Positions 36,519 through 45,399 of a stretch of DNA of 64,000 nt are shown here, piece after piece (position 1 is the stretch's first letter; each line of letters opens with the position of its first letter). Source of the DNA: Crocinitomicaceae bacterium (lineage in GTDB: Bacteria; Bacteroidota; Bacteroidia; Flavobacteriales_D; Crocinitomicaceae); the NCBI GenBank assembly GCA_017984635.1, contig JAGNZC010000001.1:62001-126000 (forward strand). The letters are read 5' to 3'. A program made the position numbers and the translations under genes. The notes under the pieces were generated by a model that was given only the letters and a program-made list of their open reading frames with translations, was not told the origin of the DNA and ran no database searches.

Positions 36519-37750
36519 TTTTTAGAGTTATCTAATTCAGCAAACAACTCTTCCATAAATACCCCTTTGGCATCCCAATTAAAAACCTCCCTAATTCTAG
36601 CCCTTCCAGCAGAACCCATTTCATCAATTAAGTTAGGTGTTTTTATTAATTTAATTACTGCTTCTGCCATATCTTTTGGCATTTGTTCCGGTGAGGAAAC
36701 AGGTAGTTGAATTGCACTTTTATTGTCTGTAATTATGTCCATTCCCGTCCATTTTAAACATACCACAGGTAATCCAATTGCCATGGCTTCCATCAGCGCC
36801 CAACTCCCCCCCTCACGAAGGCTTGGAAATAAAAAAATGTCAGATTCGATTAATTTCTCCAGAACTTCTTTACGTGTTATCTCAGAAATAACATTTATTC
36901 GATGTTCTAGTTTTAAATTTTTAATCTCTTTGTCAATTTTATATTTTTCAATTCCCGAGCCAATTATAGTGTATTTTACATTATAGGTTGGCGGTATAAA
37001 ATCAAATGCTTTTATAGCAGTTAAAATATTTTTAGAAGGCGTTAATCGACCTGTCGAAATTAATTTGAATTCATTTTTTCTAAAATCAGTGTTTTGCTTT
37101 CTCTTAAAATTAAAAATCTCTCTTTCCATTGCTGTTTCTAGAATAACCCTGGTTTTTTTCCTAAATAGCTTTGGTATTACTTGTGCTGAATTTTTTGTAC
37201 GCACTAAAATAATACATGCACTAACGCACGTAATCATGTAAAATGGATTTATAAAAGCTGCTCTATTTATGATTTTGCGGACATTTTGAATCATTCTTTG
37301 TTTGAGAGGAAGGGCTCTGATAAAAGAATTTGGTTCTCCTTCCCCACCTCCAATTGGGCCCCAAATAAAAGGGATATTGAAAAAGGGTAAAAATGTAGGC
37401 ATCCACATACTTCCAAATGTTAAATGCATAGAATAATCAAACTTTTGTTTCTTTTTTAGTTTAAATATTAGAGTAATAATTCCTAGTTGCCAGAAGAAAT
37501 AATAAAAATACAGGCCTTTTGCTTTATTTTTTAATCCCTTTATGAAAGGATGGGTGTCGTAATAATGAAAAGTTATATTCGGACTAACATCTGATGGTAA
37601 GTGTAATTCAATGACTTCCTGATTATTGGATCGGGTTATTACGTGTAGGTGATTTGTTTTCGCCATTTGTAATACCCAATTCCAGCCAACACCTTGTTCT
37701 GAACCTTTTAATGGCTCACAAGCATAAGCACAAACTAAAATTGTTCTCAT
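36515..37750 (-). CDS. Glycosyltransferase family 4 protein
   Basis: A 411-residue GT-B enzyme. It has ACEPLKGSEQGVGWNWVLQMAK near the start, FIWGPIGGGEGEP near 130, LISTGRLTPSKNILTAIKAFD near 230 and the donor-site motif FPSLREGGSWALMEAMAIGLPVVCLKWTGMD near 315. It is a retaining-type glycosyltransferase of the polysaccharide pathway acting on the cytoplasmic face. It overlaps both neighbours by 4 bp. The sugar specificity cannot be assigned. Confidence 0.9.
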   Translation of the reverse strand: MRTILVCAYACEPLKGSEQGVGWNWVLQMAKTNHLHVITRSNNQEVIELHLPSDVSPNITFHYYDTHPFIKGLKNKAKGLYFYYFFWQLGIITLIFKLKKKQKFDYSMHLTFGSMWMPTFLPFFNIPFIWGPIGGGEGEPNSFIRALPLKQRMIQNVRKIINRAAFINPFYMITCVSACIILVRTKNSAQVIPKLFRKKTRVILETAMEREIFNFKRKQNTDFRKNEFKLISTGRLTPSKNILTAIKAFDFIPPTYNVKYTIIGSGIEKYKIDKEIKNLKLEHRINVISEITRKEVLEKLIESDIFLFPSLREGGSWALMEAMAIGLPVVCLKWTGMDIITDNKSAIQLPVSSPEQMPKDMAEAVIKLIKTPNLIDEMGSAGRARIREVFNWDAKGVFMEELFAELDNSKK

Positions 37751-39132
37751 TTTAAAACTGTGGTGAATTTTTCAATTATAATCTTCATGGCTTCATTCAC
37801 AATCTCTCCGGGAGATTGTGAAGCATCCAAAACAACAAATCTTTTATCCGACTTAGCCAATTTAGAAAATTCACCAAGTTGTCTATTAATTTCATCGATT
37901 GTTAATTCTTGCTTTCGATTATAAATTGTTTCTGCATCTGTTAACAAAACGAATACGATACGTGGTTGCATAACAGTTTTGGAGAAAACTTTTCGAATCC
38001 AATAAGGCAAATTAATTCGAGAGCGGTGGGGATCAATTAAAAAATCATATATATAGCGATCGTAAATGGTAAATCTGTCAAACTGCACATCTTTACGAAG
38101 TTTGAATGGAACACCTATTAAATAATCTACCCAATAATAAGTCATTCTAATAAAGGAGCTACTAAACCCGGCTGGTTTAGCCCTGTGAGGGTTGGTAAAA
38201 TCCTTATCTTCCTTCATTACCTTAGCTTTTTCGCCAACAGCTCCAAGGTTCGGTAATATAGTTGGGCGATGATGATAGACATGGGATTTTGATTCTTCGG
38301 ACACGTTATAAAATGCAATAGCTTTTACAAGACCTTCAATAAATGTAGATTTACCAGTACCATCTGCACCTAAAACGGCAATGAAATTTTGAAATTTTCT
38401 AGGACAATAAATTATTCTATGTGTTTTTTCTAGTAAAAACTTTAAAACATTATACGTCGTTTGGAAAGGATTTTTAAAAAAAACTCGCGTTTTAGAAATT
38501 TTTGATATTTTTTTTGCGATTGTGATAATAGTTTCGTAATCATGATTCGATAAACAATCGATTATTATACCACTCATTTTATCACCCAATGTAGTTTTTA
38601 CTATTGCATTAATTTCAGCTTCATGCTTTTGGTAAATGAGCTTGATTTTTTCTTTATACTGCGGTTTTAACTGCTTAGTTCCGATTACTTTATAATACAA
38701 TAGCATAATTGCATCATATTTCTCATTTAATACCCTGAAATTCTTGAATTCTATCGTTTGGTTATACAATTCAGTAAATGAAAATATTTCAAAACCTTTT
38801 GAAAGATAACCCTCAATCAAGTCAATGTGAATGGAGAACTCCTTGTTATAATCCATACCATAAATGCAATGAACCCTTTCGTATTTTACCATACGATAAT
38901 GTGAGATACCGAATTTGAAAAGTATTTCTTTTAATAGAGTAAATGATCGCTTATAGGAACCAGGTTCAATAATTATATCGATATCCTTTGAATTGTTTAT
39001 TTGTGGTAACCCTTCAAAATTTCTTAAAATAAAGTACCTAATATGATTATCATTCATACGAACAATAAATTCTGAAAAAATATCAGAATGCACATTGGTC
39101 CAGGTACTTTGCTTTGTATTAAATTGAGTCAT
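37747..39132 (-). CDS. Fusion of a nucleotidyltransferase-like domain with a thymidylate-kinase-like P-loop domain
   Basis: A 461-residue protein. Residues 1-200 resemble nucleotidyltransferase-fold proteins: FILRNFEGLPQINNSKDIDIII carries the DIDI acidic pair near 52, with HIDLIEGY as a possible third acid. Residues about 245-460 form a P-loop kinase: Walker A VLGADGTGKSTFIEGL near 253, then FTIYDRYIYDFLIDPHRS near 350 as the thymidylate-kinase-like DR motif, and VFVLLTDAETIYNRKQE near 393. A simple dTMP kinase is unlikely. It may activate or phosphorylate a sugar or substituent for the polymer, but that is inference. Confidence 0.7.
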   Translation of the reverse strand: MTQFNTKQSTWTNVHSDIFSEFIVRMNDNHIRYFILRNFEGLPQINNSKDIDIIIEPGSYKRSFTLLKEILFKFGISHYRMVKYERVHCIYGMDYNKEFSIHIDLIEGYLSKGFEIFSFTELYNQTIEFKNFRVLNEKYDAIMLLYYKVIGTKQLKPQYKEKIKLIYQKHEAEINAIVKTTLGDKMSGIIIDCLSNHDYETIITIAKKISKISKTRVFFKNPFQTTYNVLKFLLEKTHRIIYCPRKFQNFIAVLGADGTGKSTFIEGLVKAIAFYNVSEESKSHVYHHRPTILPNLGAVGEKAKVMKEDKDFTNPHRAKPAGFSSSFIRMTYYWVDYLIGVPFKLRKDVQFDRFTIYDRYIYDFLIDPHRSRINLPYWIRKVFSKTVMQPRIVFVLLTDAETIYNRKQELTIDEINRQLGEFSKLAKSDKRFVVLDASQSPGEIVNEAMKIIIEKFTTVLK

Positions 39133-39135
39133 TGT

Positions 39136-39693
39136 TTATATGAAATTATCTCTATAGGATAAAGTCGCATCATCAACAGGGATTATTTTTCCGGGATTCC
39201 CAATCACTAATGAATTTGCAGGTACATCAAAATTCACGAAAGAATTCGGAGCAATCATCGAGTTATCTCCAATCTTACAATTTCCGATTATCGATGCATT
39301 CGCTCCTACAAAAACACCATCTCCTATAGTTGGTGATCCTTGATTTTTTCCTCTACGATTACTCCCAATTGTAACATCTTTAAAAATCGTTACATTCGAA
39401 CCTATTACAGCCAAGGGATTTATTGCGATTGCTCCAAAATGAATGAGTCTAAACCCTGGACCAATCTGAGTTTGATAGGGAATATCATAACCATATTTTA
39501 TGGTGTAATATCTTAATATAGGATAACATAAATATGAGATTAAACTTCGTTTATGTTTAAAATGATATGTAAATCTCAGCAAAAATACATATCGAAATTC
39601 ACTTTTATGTAAATGAGTAATAATGCTAAGAAAATTAACATTCTTTCCAATTATTCGATATAAATCTTTTTGTATAATTTCTTTAGTTTTCAT
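39136..39693 (-). CDS. Serine-acetyltransferase-like hexapeptide acetyltransferase
   Basis: A 185-residue left-handed beta-helix enzyme. The hexapeptide repeats run from about 85 to 165 (IGPGFRLIHFGAIAINPLAVIGSNVTIFKDVTIGSNRRG, then IGDGVFVGANASIIGNCKIGDNSMIAPNSFV). The His in RLIHFG is the likely catalytic base, as in serine and sugar O-acetyltransferases. In this operon it probably O-acetylates a sugar. I place the start at 39693, where ATG overlaps the upstream TGA. A TTG three codons earlier is less likely. Confidence 0.88.
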   Translation of the reverse strand: MKTKEIIQKDLYRIIGKNVNFLSIITHLHKSEFRYVFLLRFTYHFKHKRSLISYLCYPILRYYTIKYGYDIPYQTQIGPGFRLIHFGAIAINPLAVIGSNVTIFKDVTIGSNRRGKNQGSPTIGDGVFVGANASIIGNCKIGDNSMIAPNSFVNFDVPANSLVIGNPGKIIPVDDATLSYRDNFI

Positions 39694-40466
39694 TTCAACC
39701 AATTTCTAATTTTATTTTCAATTTTTTTGGTTTTATCCTTACTTATCACTTTTGATAATATATTTATTGCAATTCTTAAAATCGGTCGACAAACCTCAAT
39801 CCAGAAAATATTTTGCCCTCTTTTCTTTTGCCTTTCAGTAAGCCAACTACCTTCAAAATGATGGATTGCAACAGTGTTTTCAGTAATTCTAAATTGACCT
39901 TCTTTTATTTTTTTGGGAAAGAAATAATCTCGGGGGTATATATGAATACCAGAAGTTAATTGTTCTTCGCCATTAAAGTCTATTTTATATTGTTTTAATA
40001 TTTCTGCCAATATGGAAGGATTGGCAGTAATTTGTATATCTCCACTTTTTGAAATAAAAGACAACTCTTTATAGTGATTAGCAAAATCTATAAATATTTT
40101 ATGATTTGGTACACTAGCCATCATTGCAGTACCTATAAAGGTTTTGTTTTCAAAACCTAAAATAACATTGTCATTTTTTAATAGTTCTTCAAAACCAGAA
40201 AATACTTCTAAATCTGTATCTAAATAAATCCCGCCATATTCTGTTAATACATGAGCTCTTGCTAAATCACTAACAAAAGCATAATACCTATTATCATAGG
40301 CTTGTTTTGCAAAATGATGATTATTTAAATCAAAAGTTCCCTCATTCCAAAACATTAATTTATAATCAGGTAAAAATCTTCGCCACGATTCAATACATTT
40401 TAATTCTAAATCTGGAATAGGCTTTGGACCAAACCAACAATAATGTATTATTTTAGGTATTTCCAT
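39690..40466 (-). CDS. Glycosyltransferase with DXD motif (GT32-like)
   Basis: A 258-residue GT-A enzyme. The start EIPKIIHYCWFGPKPIP and the motif EYGGIYLDTDLEVF near residue 80, whose DTD binds metal and nucleotide sugar, mark the capsular-polysaccharide/TcdA-TcdB-like group GT32. The late HHFEGSW supports it. It transfers a hexose or hexosamine to the repeat unit. It directly abuts the polymerase gene and overlaps the acetyltransferase gene by 4 bp. Confidence 0.9.
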   Translation of the reverse strand: MEIPKIIHYCWFGPKPIPDLELKCIESWRRFLPDYKLMFWNEGTFDLNNHHFAKQAYDNRYYAFVSDLARAHVLTEYGGIYLDTDLEVFSGFEELLKNDNVILGFENKTFIGTAMMASVPNHKIFIDFANHYKELSFISKSGDIQITANPSILAEILKQYKIDFNGEEQLTSGIHIYPRDYFFPKKIKEGQFRITENTVAIHHFEGSWLTERQKKRGQNIFWIEVCRPILRIAINILSKVISKDKTKKIENKIRNWLK

Positions 40467-41656
40467 TATACAATTTTGAATTTGGTTTTATAAAAAGACA
40501 TGGTAAACAACAAAACCATACACAACCAAACAATTTGACTATTTATTCCACTTAAAAAAACCAATAAAAACCAAAATACATAGGTAAAATAATCCTTTCG
40601 ATTGATTGAAATCTTTAAGCTTGTAATCAGCAAAAGAATAAAAGACAAGAATCCATATTCGTACCACACCAGAAAAAAACCACCTCCCGAAACGTTGTCA
40701 CCTCCTCCAGGCATATACTTGTACATGAATGTGGAAACCGTGTCCACACCATGCCCCAATACCCCATTGAGATCGGAGAAATTCAAGAATTGAACAAGAG
40801 TTAAAAAAGGAACTACTCTAAACGAAGCACTGTGGTCTGCTTCTATTATTTTTTCTGGATTAAGTGTCAAAGTAGCTTGAAAAAAAGCAACCGTTCTGTC
40901 GATGGAAGTAAATCCTACCTGGTCAAATAACACAAACAAAACAATCAATAAGACAAACAAAGGGAAAATATTTTTCTTGCTAATTACTTTTAATAGAACG
41001 ATGGGGATAAATAAAAAAGCAGTACTACTTCCCATGGTGATCATAGTCCAAAAGAATGCCAGCCAAACCCATTTATCGTTCCATAAATCCTCCGAAAGAC
41101 TGTATTTTCGTTTGAATTTTATTTCACTCATACTCAAGTAGCAAAACATCAACAAAGCCATGATTCTTGCGGAATGTGAAGGTTCAGAAGATAAGCTATT
41201 CAATTTCCAAGGTTCGACAGGGTTATAATTACTCAAATTAAAAATTGGCAAACCCGTTAACACACAAAATTGTTGAACAAGCAGTACCAGAAAGTAAGCA
41301 AAAATCAAAAAGCGAATGAGTTTGTAAAAATGAAAAGCACTGAAAAAATTGGCATGAAGGAGTCTATTATAGGCCATAAAAGTCAAAAAGAACATCCACG
41401 AATAGAGAATGGTTGACCAACGGAGACTTTCCGGATGGAGTAAGACAGGCCCCAACGCAAGACTAGCTGCTGTCAATAGTATCCATACATCCAATTTTTG
41501 GTATTGGTTGTAAGCAAAAATGATAATCGGTGAAAGAAACATCACACCAATCAAGAGAAGATTTCTATTGTCATCACCCAATGCAAATGCCGGCGCAATT
41601 GCTAAAGATGTAATAATTAGATAGATGAAAAACCTATTTGCTTTTAAAGAAATCAT
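40466..41656 (-). CDS. Wzy-like polysaccharide polymerase
   Basis: A 396-residue hydrophobic protein with about ten to eleven membrane helices and a large periplasmic loop (about 290-335, with HGVDTVSTFMYKYMPGGGDNVSGGG). This topology and its place beside a Wzx flippase are typical of Wzy polymerases, which join lipid-linked repeat units in the periplasm. Sequence similarity among Wzy proteins is low, so the call rests on topology, the loop and context. Confidence 0.78.
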   Translation of the reverse strand: MISLKANRFFIYLIITSLAIAPAFALGDDNRNLLLIGVMFLSPIIIFAYNQYQKLDVWILLTAASLALGPVLLHPESLRWSTILYSWMFFLTFMAYNRLLHANFFSAFHFYKLIRFLIFAYFLVLLVQQFCVLTGLPIFNLSNYNPVEPWKLNSLSSEPSHSARIMALLMFCYLSMSEIKFKRKYSLSEDLWNDKWVWLAFFWTMITMGSSTAFLFIPIVLLKVISKKNIFPLFVLLIVLFVLFDQVGFTSIDRTVAFFQATLTLNPEKIIEADHSASFRVVPFLTLVQFLNFSDLNGVLGHGVDTVSTFMYKYMPGGGDNVSGGGFFLVWYEYGFLSFILLLITSLKISINRKDYFTYVFWFLLVFLSGINSQIVWLCMVLLFTMSFYKTKFKIV

Positions 41657-42534
41657 TTCTTCAATTTATTTTTTACTTGAAAGACTAAGTTCATCTCCAA
41701 CAGAGATAGCCACATCAAAGGCTTTAGCACTTCAGCTTTGATTTTTCCGTTTTTTCGGCATACGCGTGTAAACTCTAATACGCTTGTATACAGCAATTTA
41801 TATTTACCGACACTACTGTGAAAACTATTGATTGTTTTAGAGTGGGCATGAATATAGGTTTGGTCTAATACAATATAATTTTTCCAACTTTTAGTATGCG
41901 CAGCAACAGTAATAAATCGTTCTTCCACAAATAAAAAGGTGTTTGTATAAAAAAAACCTAAGGCTTTAAATCGTTCAAACGAAGAAAACATAAAACTACC
42001 AGGTACTAAATCCACTTCCATGGCATTTTTACCTGTGGTATCTTGAAAAGCTCTAATTTTTCGTCGGTGAAAAAGCTTAAAAAAATAAAAAAGGTTTACA
42101 CAATCATCCAGAAAGTTATTCATACTGTAAACTGGAACTTCTTTGTTGTTTACATCCAATTGTTTTGGAGCAATAATTGCAGCTTGTTCTAATTGTTTGT
42201 ACTTTTCAATAAGTCTTTCAAAACAATCGTTTTCGAGAACAACGTCATTGTTCAAGATGGCTACATATTCTGGATGAACGTTTTTGTCTAAATAATCTAA
42301 TCCAATGTTATTTCCCTTCGCATATCCGAGATTGGAGACGGTTTGTAAAACTTTCACATTCTTATAAGTTGACTCAAGTGGAATTAATTGTTCGTAAGAA
42401 TTGTTTGGAGAAAAATTGTCTACAATTAGAACAAACAAGTCATTAACAATTGATTGTTTTTGGAGCTCATTAACGAGATTAATTGTATCTTGAAAAGAAT
42501 TGTAATTGAGTATTACGACTGCTAAATCTGTCAC
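41653..42534 (-). CDS. Glycosyltransferase family 2 protein
   Basis: A 293-residue GT-A enzyme. The opening DLAVVILNYNSFQDTINLVNEL and the acidic motif YVAILNNDVVLE near residue 95 are typical of GT2, as is the VPGSFMFSSF segment near 178. It lacks membrane helices and probably acts as a rhamnosyl- or hexosyltransferase on the cytoplasmic face. It sits between the flippase and polymerase genes, overlapping the latter by 4 bp. Confidence 0.92.
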   Translation of the reverse strand: MTDLAVVILNYNSFQDTINLVNELQKQSIVNDLFVLIVDNFSPNNSYEQLIPLESTYKNVKVLQTVSNLGYAKGNNIGLDYLDKNVHPEYVAILNNDVVLENDCFERLIEKYKQLEQAAIIAPKQLDVNNKEVPVYSMNNFLDDCVNLFYFFKLFHRRKIRAFQDTTGKNAMEVDLVPGSFMFSSFERFKALGFFYTNTFLFVEERFITVAAHTKSWKNYIVLDQTYIHAHSKTINSFHSSVGKYKLLYTSVLEFTRVCRKNGKIKAEVLKPLMWLSLLEMNLVFQVKNKLKK

Positions 42535-42535
42535 T

Positions 42536-43846
42536 TTATTTTGATAAGATTGTTTGTTTAATAATAGAAAAAATCTTAATATTTTTCTTTTTAAGATCTC
42601 TAATTGCCAATCCTGTTATAACAGACTCACTAATTAAAAGAGACATGGCTGCACCTACTATTGAAAATTTAAATGCAAAAAGTAGGATCGCTAATAAAGC
42701 AATATTCACCAGTGCTCCTATCAAATAAATTTTAAAAAAATAATTGTCCATTTTAAACGCCAGTAAAACAATATTAAATAATACGGACGCTAGAGGAATA
42801 ATAACTATCAATGGAGAAAGAATTCTAAAAATTAATACTGATTGATCAATATTATCCTGAAAAATTAATTGAAAAATAGGATATGAAAATAAAACGCTAA
42901 TCATTAAAATAAAAAGTGATACTAATAAGGTATACTTTATTACTTTCCCTAAAAATAATTCAGCTTCTTCAGACGATTTTTTTACTAATTGTACAACATG
43001 TGGATAGATTACTTGTGTAAATGGAGAAAACAATGAAACAATGATCCGTATTACTTTTTCTCCAACAGCATAATAACCAACCATTATTGTGTTCGTAACT
43101 AGGCCTAAAACAAATGTGGTTGTTGCTGTATACAAATTAGTTGAAACTTTGGAAATGAATATAAACCATCCTTTTTGAAGCTGTTGTTTGATATATTTCT
43201 TTTTTTGAATTTTAAAAGGGATGTTAAACTGTCGATTTATTATAATTAAGGAAATAAAACCAATTACTAAATAGCCTAATGAATTTAGCATTGGAACCCA
43301 TAAGAAATCATCTGGGTTTTTCACTAAAACAAAAATAAATATGGTGAATATAGTTTTCGCTATTACAGATAGAATAGTAATATATTTCATTTTTTCCATT
43401 CCCTGAAAAAACCAAGTCGGAAATAAAGCATTTCCAATGACCAACCCGTACGTTAAGAAATATAATCTCCAGTCACTAGAAAATTTATCAAAACTAAAAA
43501 CAACAAATGCAAGAACTACAAATCCGATTAATACTAATGATAGACGCGCTATCAATATCGAATTATAAATTCTAGTGATCTTAAGTGAATTATTTTTATA
43601 AAATGAAATTTCTCTTACACCAGATAAATTAAATCCATAATCTGCGATTAACGTAAAATAAGTTATAAATGCTTGTGCAAAAACTACAAGTCCATATTTT
43701 TCAATTCCTAAGATTCGTACGAGGTAAGGAAAGGTTATTAAAGGTAAAATAAGGTTAACACCTTGTAGAATGGAAAGAGAAAAGAAATTAGAAATAAATT
43801 TCTTTTTTACATCTGTGTTGGCTAAGTTTTTGATTTTACGTATCAA
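42536..43846 (-). CDS. Wzx-type polysaccharide flippase
   Basis: A 436-residue protein with about 12-14 membrane helices of the polysaccharide transporter family. It opens with KKKFISNFFSLSILQGVNLILPLITFPYLVRILGIEKYGLV, the typical Wzx beginning. It moves the lipid-linked repeat unit across the inner membrane. It is the first intact gene of the variable core; upstream of it lie only a cupin gene and gene remnants. Confidence 0.93.
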   Translation of the reverse strand: MIRKIKNLANTDVKKKFISNFFSLSILQGVNLILPLITFPYLVRILGIEKYGLVVFAQAFITYFTLIADYGFNLSGVREISFYKNNSLKITRIYNSILIARLSLVLIGFVVLAFVVFSFDKFSSDWRLYFLTYGLVIGNALFPTWFFQGMEKMKYITILSVIAKTIFTIFIFVLVKNPDDFLWVPMLNSLGYLVIGFISLIIINRQFNIPFKIQKKKYIKQQLQKGWFIFISKVSTNLYTATTTFVLGLVTNTIMVGYYAVGEKVIRIIVSLFSPFTQVIYPHVVQLVKKSSEEAELFLGKVIKYTLLVSLFILMISVLFSYPIFQLIFQDNIDQSVLIFRILSPLIVIIPLASVLFNIVLLAFKMDNYFFKIYLIGALVNIALLAILLFAFKFSIVGAAMSLLISESVITGLAIRDLKKKNIKIFSIIKQTILSK

Positions 43847-43937
43847 CTATAATTGGTCTGTTTAATTTATAATGATTTTTTACAAAATAAGGCTTCAATT
43901 ACAATGTTTTTCTACTTGATTTATCTAAAATCGATTA

Positions 43938-44059
43938 ACATGATCTTTTCGGAAGTGTAATATATTATTACCTACTGAGATAAAAGACATTTTCCTCGTT
44001 CATTGAGAATTTTGGGGAAGTTCTGTTGGACGTTCTTCTATTTCACAATATTTAAACAT
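43938..44059 (-). pseudogene. Possible remnant of an FdtA/WxcM-like sugar 3,4-ketoisomerase gene
   Basis: From the ATG at 44059, 4 bp after the cupin stop, the minus strand reads MFKYCEIEERPTELPQNSQ and then a TGA. A neighbouring frame continues with NERGK, and the first frame then gives MSFISVGNNITLPKR. Together these resemble the N-terminus of FdtA-type cupins (…ERGxLSFIE…). Two frame disruptions and loss of the remaining sequence make it a fragment. The alignment is short, so the family call is tentative. Confidence 0.4.
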
Positions 44060-44062
44060 CTT

Positions 44063-44443
44063 TTATTCCTTTACAGTATTTCTTCCAAACTCATCAAATG
44101 CAACTTGATCTTCATCAATTTCCACTACATCTTTAGCGTTAAGTTCTTTCCCTGTTTGTATTTCAATAAAGATTAATTTTTGCGCCAGTGTATTTTCAAT
44201 CTTGTGAATGGCGCCTTTTGGTATTTGAATACAATCGCCTCTATTGAGGATGAATTTTTCATCATTGAGCGTTACTAAACCTTCACCATCAATAATCGTC
44301 CAAATTTCAGTTCGATGCTTATGAAATTGATAGGATAATTTTTTGTTGGGTCCTATTTCAATTCTATTGATTTTGTAATTCGTTTCATCATGAAGTAGGT
44401 ATGAACACCCCCAATCATAGTTGTCAAATGCTAAGCAAATCAT
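44063..44443 (-). CDS. Cupin protein related to the mannose-6-phosphate isomerase type II domain
   Basis: A 126-residue single-domain cupin. The metal-site motifs are KLSYQFHKHRTEIWTIIDGEG near residue 35 and DCIQIPKGAIHKIEN near 70, as in the C-terminal isomerase part of bifunctional mannose-1-phosphate guanylyltransferases (ManC/AlgA). It may interconvert fructose-6-P and mannose-6-P for GDP-mannose supply, or bind another sugar phosphate. It sits near the head of the polysaccharide operon, flanked by gene fragments. Confidence 0.8.
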   Translation of the reverse strand: MICLAFDNYDWGCSYLLHDETNYKINRIEIGPNKKLSYQFHKHRTEIWTIIDGEGLVTLNDEKFILNRGDCIQIPKGAIHKIENTLAQKLIFIEIQTGKELNAKDVVEIDEDQVAFDEFGRNTVKE

Positions 44444-44444
44444 A

Positions 44445-44657
44445 TTAGTTTAATTGGTCAATCTTTTCAGATTGGTTTTTTAAATATTCCTCAATTTGTG
44501 CTTGTTTTCTTCCGTTAATGAAAAACCAGCCCAACTTCTTATTGAACCAGTATTCAAATTTTAGTAGTAGTTTTTTCAATGGTATGTTTATAAGTTTGTT
44601 GCGTACATAGCTTCGCCCTTGCAAGTCACATCTAAAAATCGTAACTTGCTGTAAATC
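44445..44657 (-). pseudogene. 5'-truncated reading frame upstream of the cupin gene
   Basis: An open frame without a plausible start codon ends in TAA one base before the cupin ATG. It reads VTIFRCDLQGRSYVRNKL, KFEYWFNKKLGWFFING and KNQSEKIDQLN, a basic, aromatic-rich sequence of about 70 residues. I recognise no family. The close coupling to the cupin ATG suggests it is the surviving 3' end of a former operon gene. Confidence 0.45.
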
Positions 44658-44687
44658 AATTAACTAAATTTATAGTTGTTTTAAATT

Positions 44688-45209
44688 TTAGTTATTCAAC
44701 GCGCTTACAAAAGAGCGAGGTATGTTTACAATATATTCAGCATTTAAAAGTTCAATTTTTACGAGTAGGCGGTGTTTGCCATTAACTTTAACCGATTCAG
44801 CAATGAGCCCTTTAAAAGGTCCTTGTTTAACCGAAACTCTTTGTCCTTTTTCAAATACTTCCGTTGATACTTGAATTTCCTCTCCGTTAAATTCTTTCTC
44901 AATAATTTTTAAATTTTCAATTTCAACATCTTTGACAATAGCAGGTTCTTTCAAATATTTAAGAACACCAACAATTCCAGTATATGCGTAAAATTGATCC
45001 AATGTTGTTTTTGCACAGTTCACAAAGACAACTGATGGGATAAGCGGCGAAATTATTTTTTTTTTCCGATCACTCCATTGCCGAATAGATACAACAAGAG
45101 GTAGGTAAACAGTATATCCATCAGTTGAAAGTAAAAGGCTAATTTTTTTTTCGTGTGCGGATTTAGTTTTTAATACATACCAATTGAATTCACTTTTCGA
45201 TTCAGTCAT
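44688..45209 (-). CDS. UpxY/NusG-like transcription antiterminator of the polysaccharide operon
   Basis: A 173-residue NusG paralogue. The NGN domain starts NWYVLKTKSAHEKKISLLL and has FVNCAKTTLDQFYAYTGIVGVLKYL near residue 80. The C-terminal KOW segment is KGQRVSVKQGPFKGLIAESVKVNG near 120. In Bacteroides the UpxY proteins prevent premature termination in the 5' leader of the capsule operon that they head. Its position as first gene fits. I start at 45209 (MTESKSEFNWYVLKT) because the longer frame adds an atypical 23-residue lead. Confidence 0.9.
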   Translation of the reverse strand: MTESKSEFNWYVLKTKSAHEKKISLLLSTDGYTVYLPLVVSIRQWSDRKKKIISPLIPSVVFVNCAKTTLDQFYAYTGIVGVLKYLKEPAIVKDVEIENLKIIEKEFNGEEIQVSTEVFEKGQRVSVKQGPFKGLIAESVKVNGKHRLLVKIELLNAEYIVNIPRSFVSALNN

Positions 45210-45260
45210 AACTATGTTTACAATACTAGATGACAAAATTCGAAATATTACATTGCTTAT

Positions 45261-45281
45261 TCTATGTGATAATAACATATT
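45261..45281. promoter_or_regulatory. Operator-like repeat, copy 1
   Basis: This 21-base site matches 45291-45311 with one difference. It has dyad symmetry, TATGT and ACATA separated by 7 bases. It lies between the divergent antiterminator gene and the XRE regulator gene. Confidence 0.6.
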
Positions 45282-45290
45282 TGATTAATA

Positions 45291-45311
45291 TCTATGTGAT
45301 AAAAACATATT
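45291..45311. promoter_or_regulatory. Operator-like repeat, copy 2
   Basis: The second 21-base copy starts exactly 30 bp after the first, close to three helical turns, so two dimers could bind one face of the DNA. It lies 14 bp upstream of the likely -33 element of the XRE gene. Confidence 0.6.
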
Positions 45312-45325
45312 GTATTCAAATCTGT

Positions 45326-45354
45326 TTGTCAATAGAATTAAAAATTTAATTTTA
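45326..45354 (+). promoter_or_regulatory. Likely promoter of the XRE-AraC regulator pair
   Basis: TTG at 45326-45328 and TAATTTTA at 45347-45354 are 18 bases apart. The -7 box differs from TAnnTTTG at its last base. The ATG follows 45 bases later. Confidence 0.4.
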
Positions 45355-45399
45355 GAAAGAAACTTACAACTTTTATAACTTATTGTATAACTATTCTTA

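Noticed and set aside
37747-39132. A housekeeping thymidylate kinase (tmk)
   Set aside because: The P-loop domain is fused to a nucleotidyltransferase-like region and sits in a polysaccharide operon; key lengths do not fit tmk.
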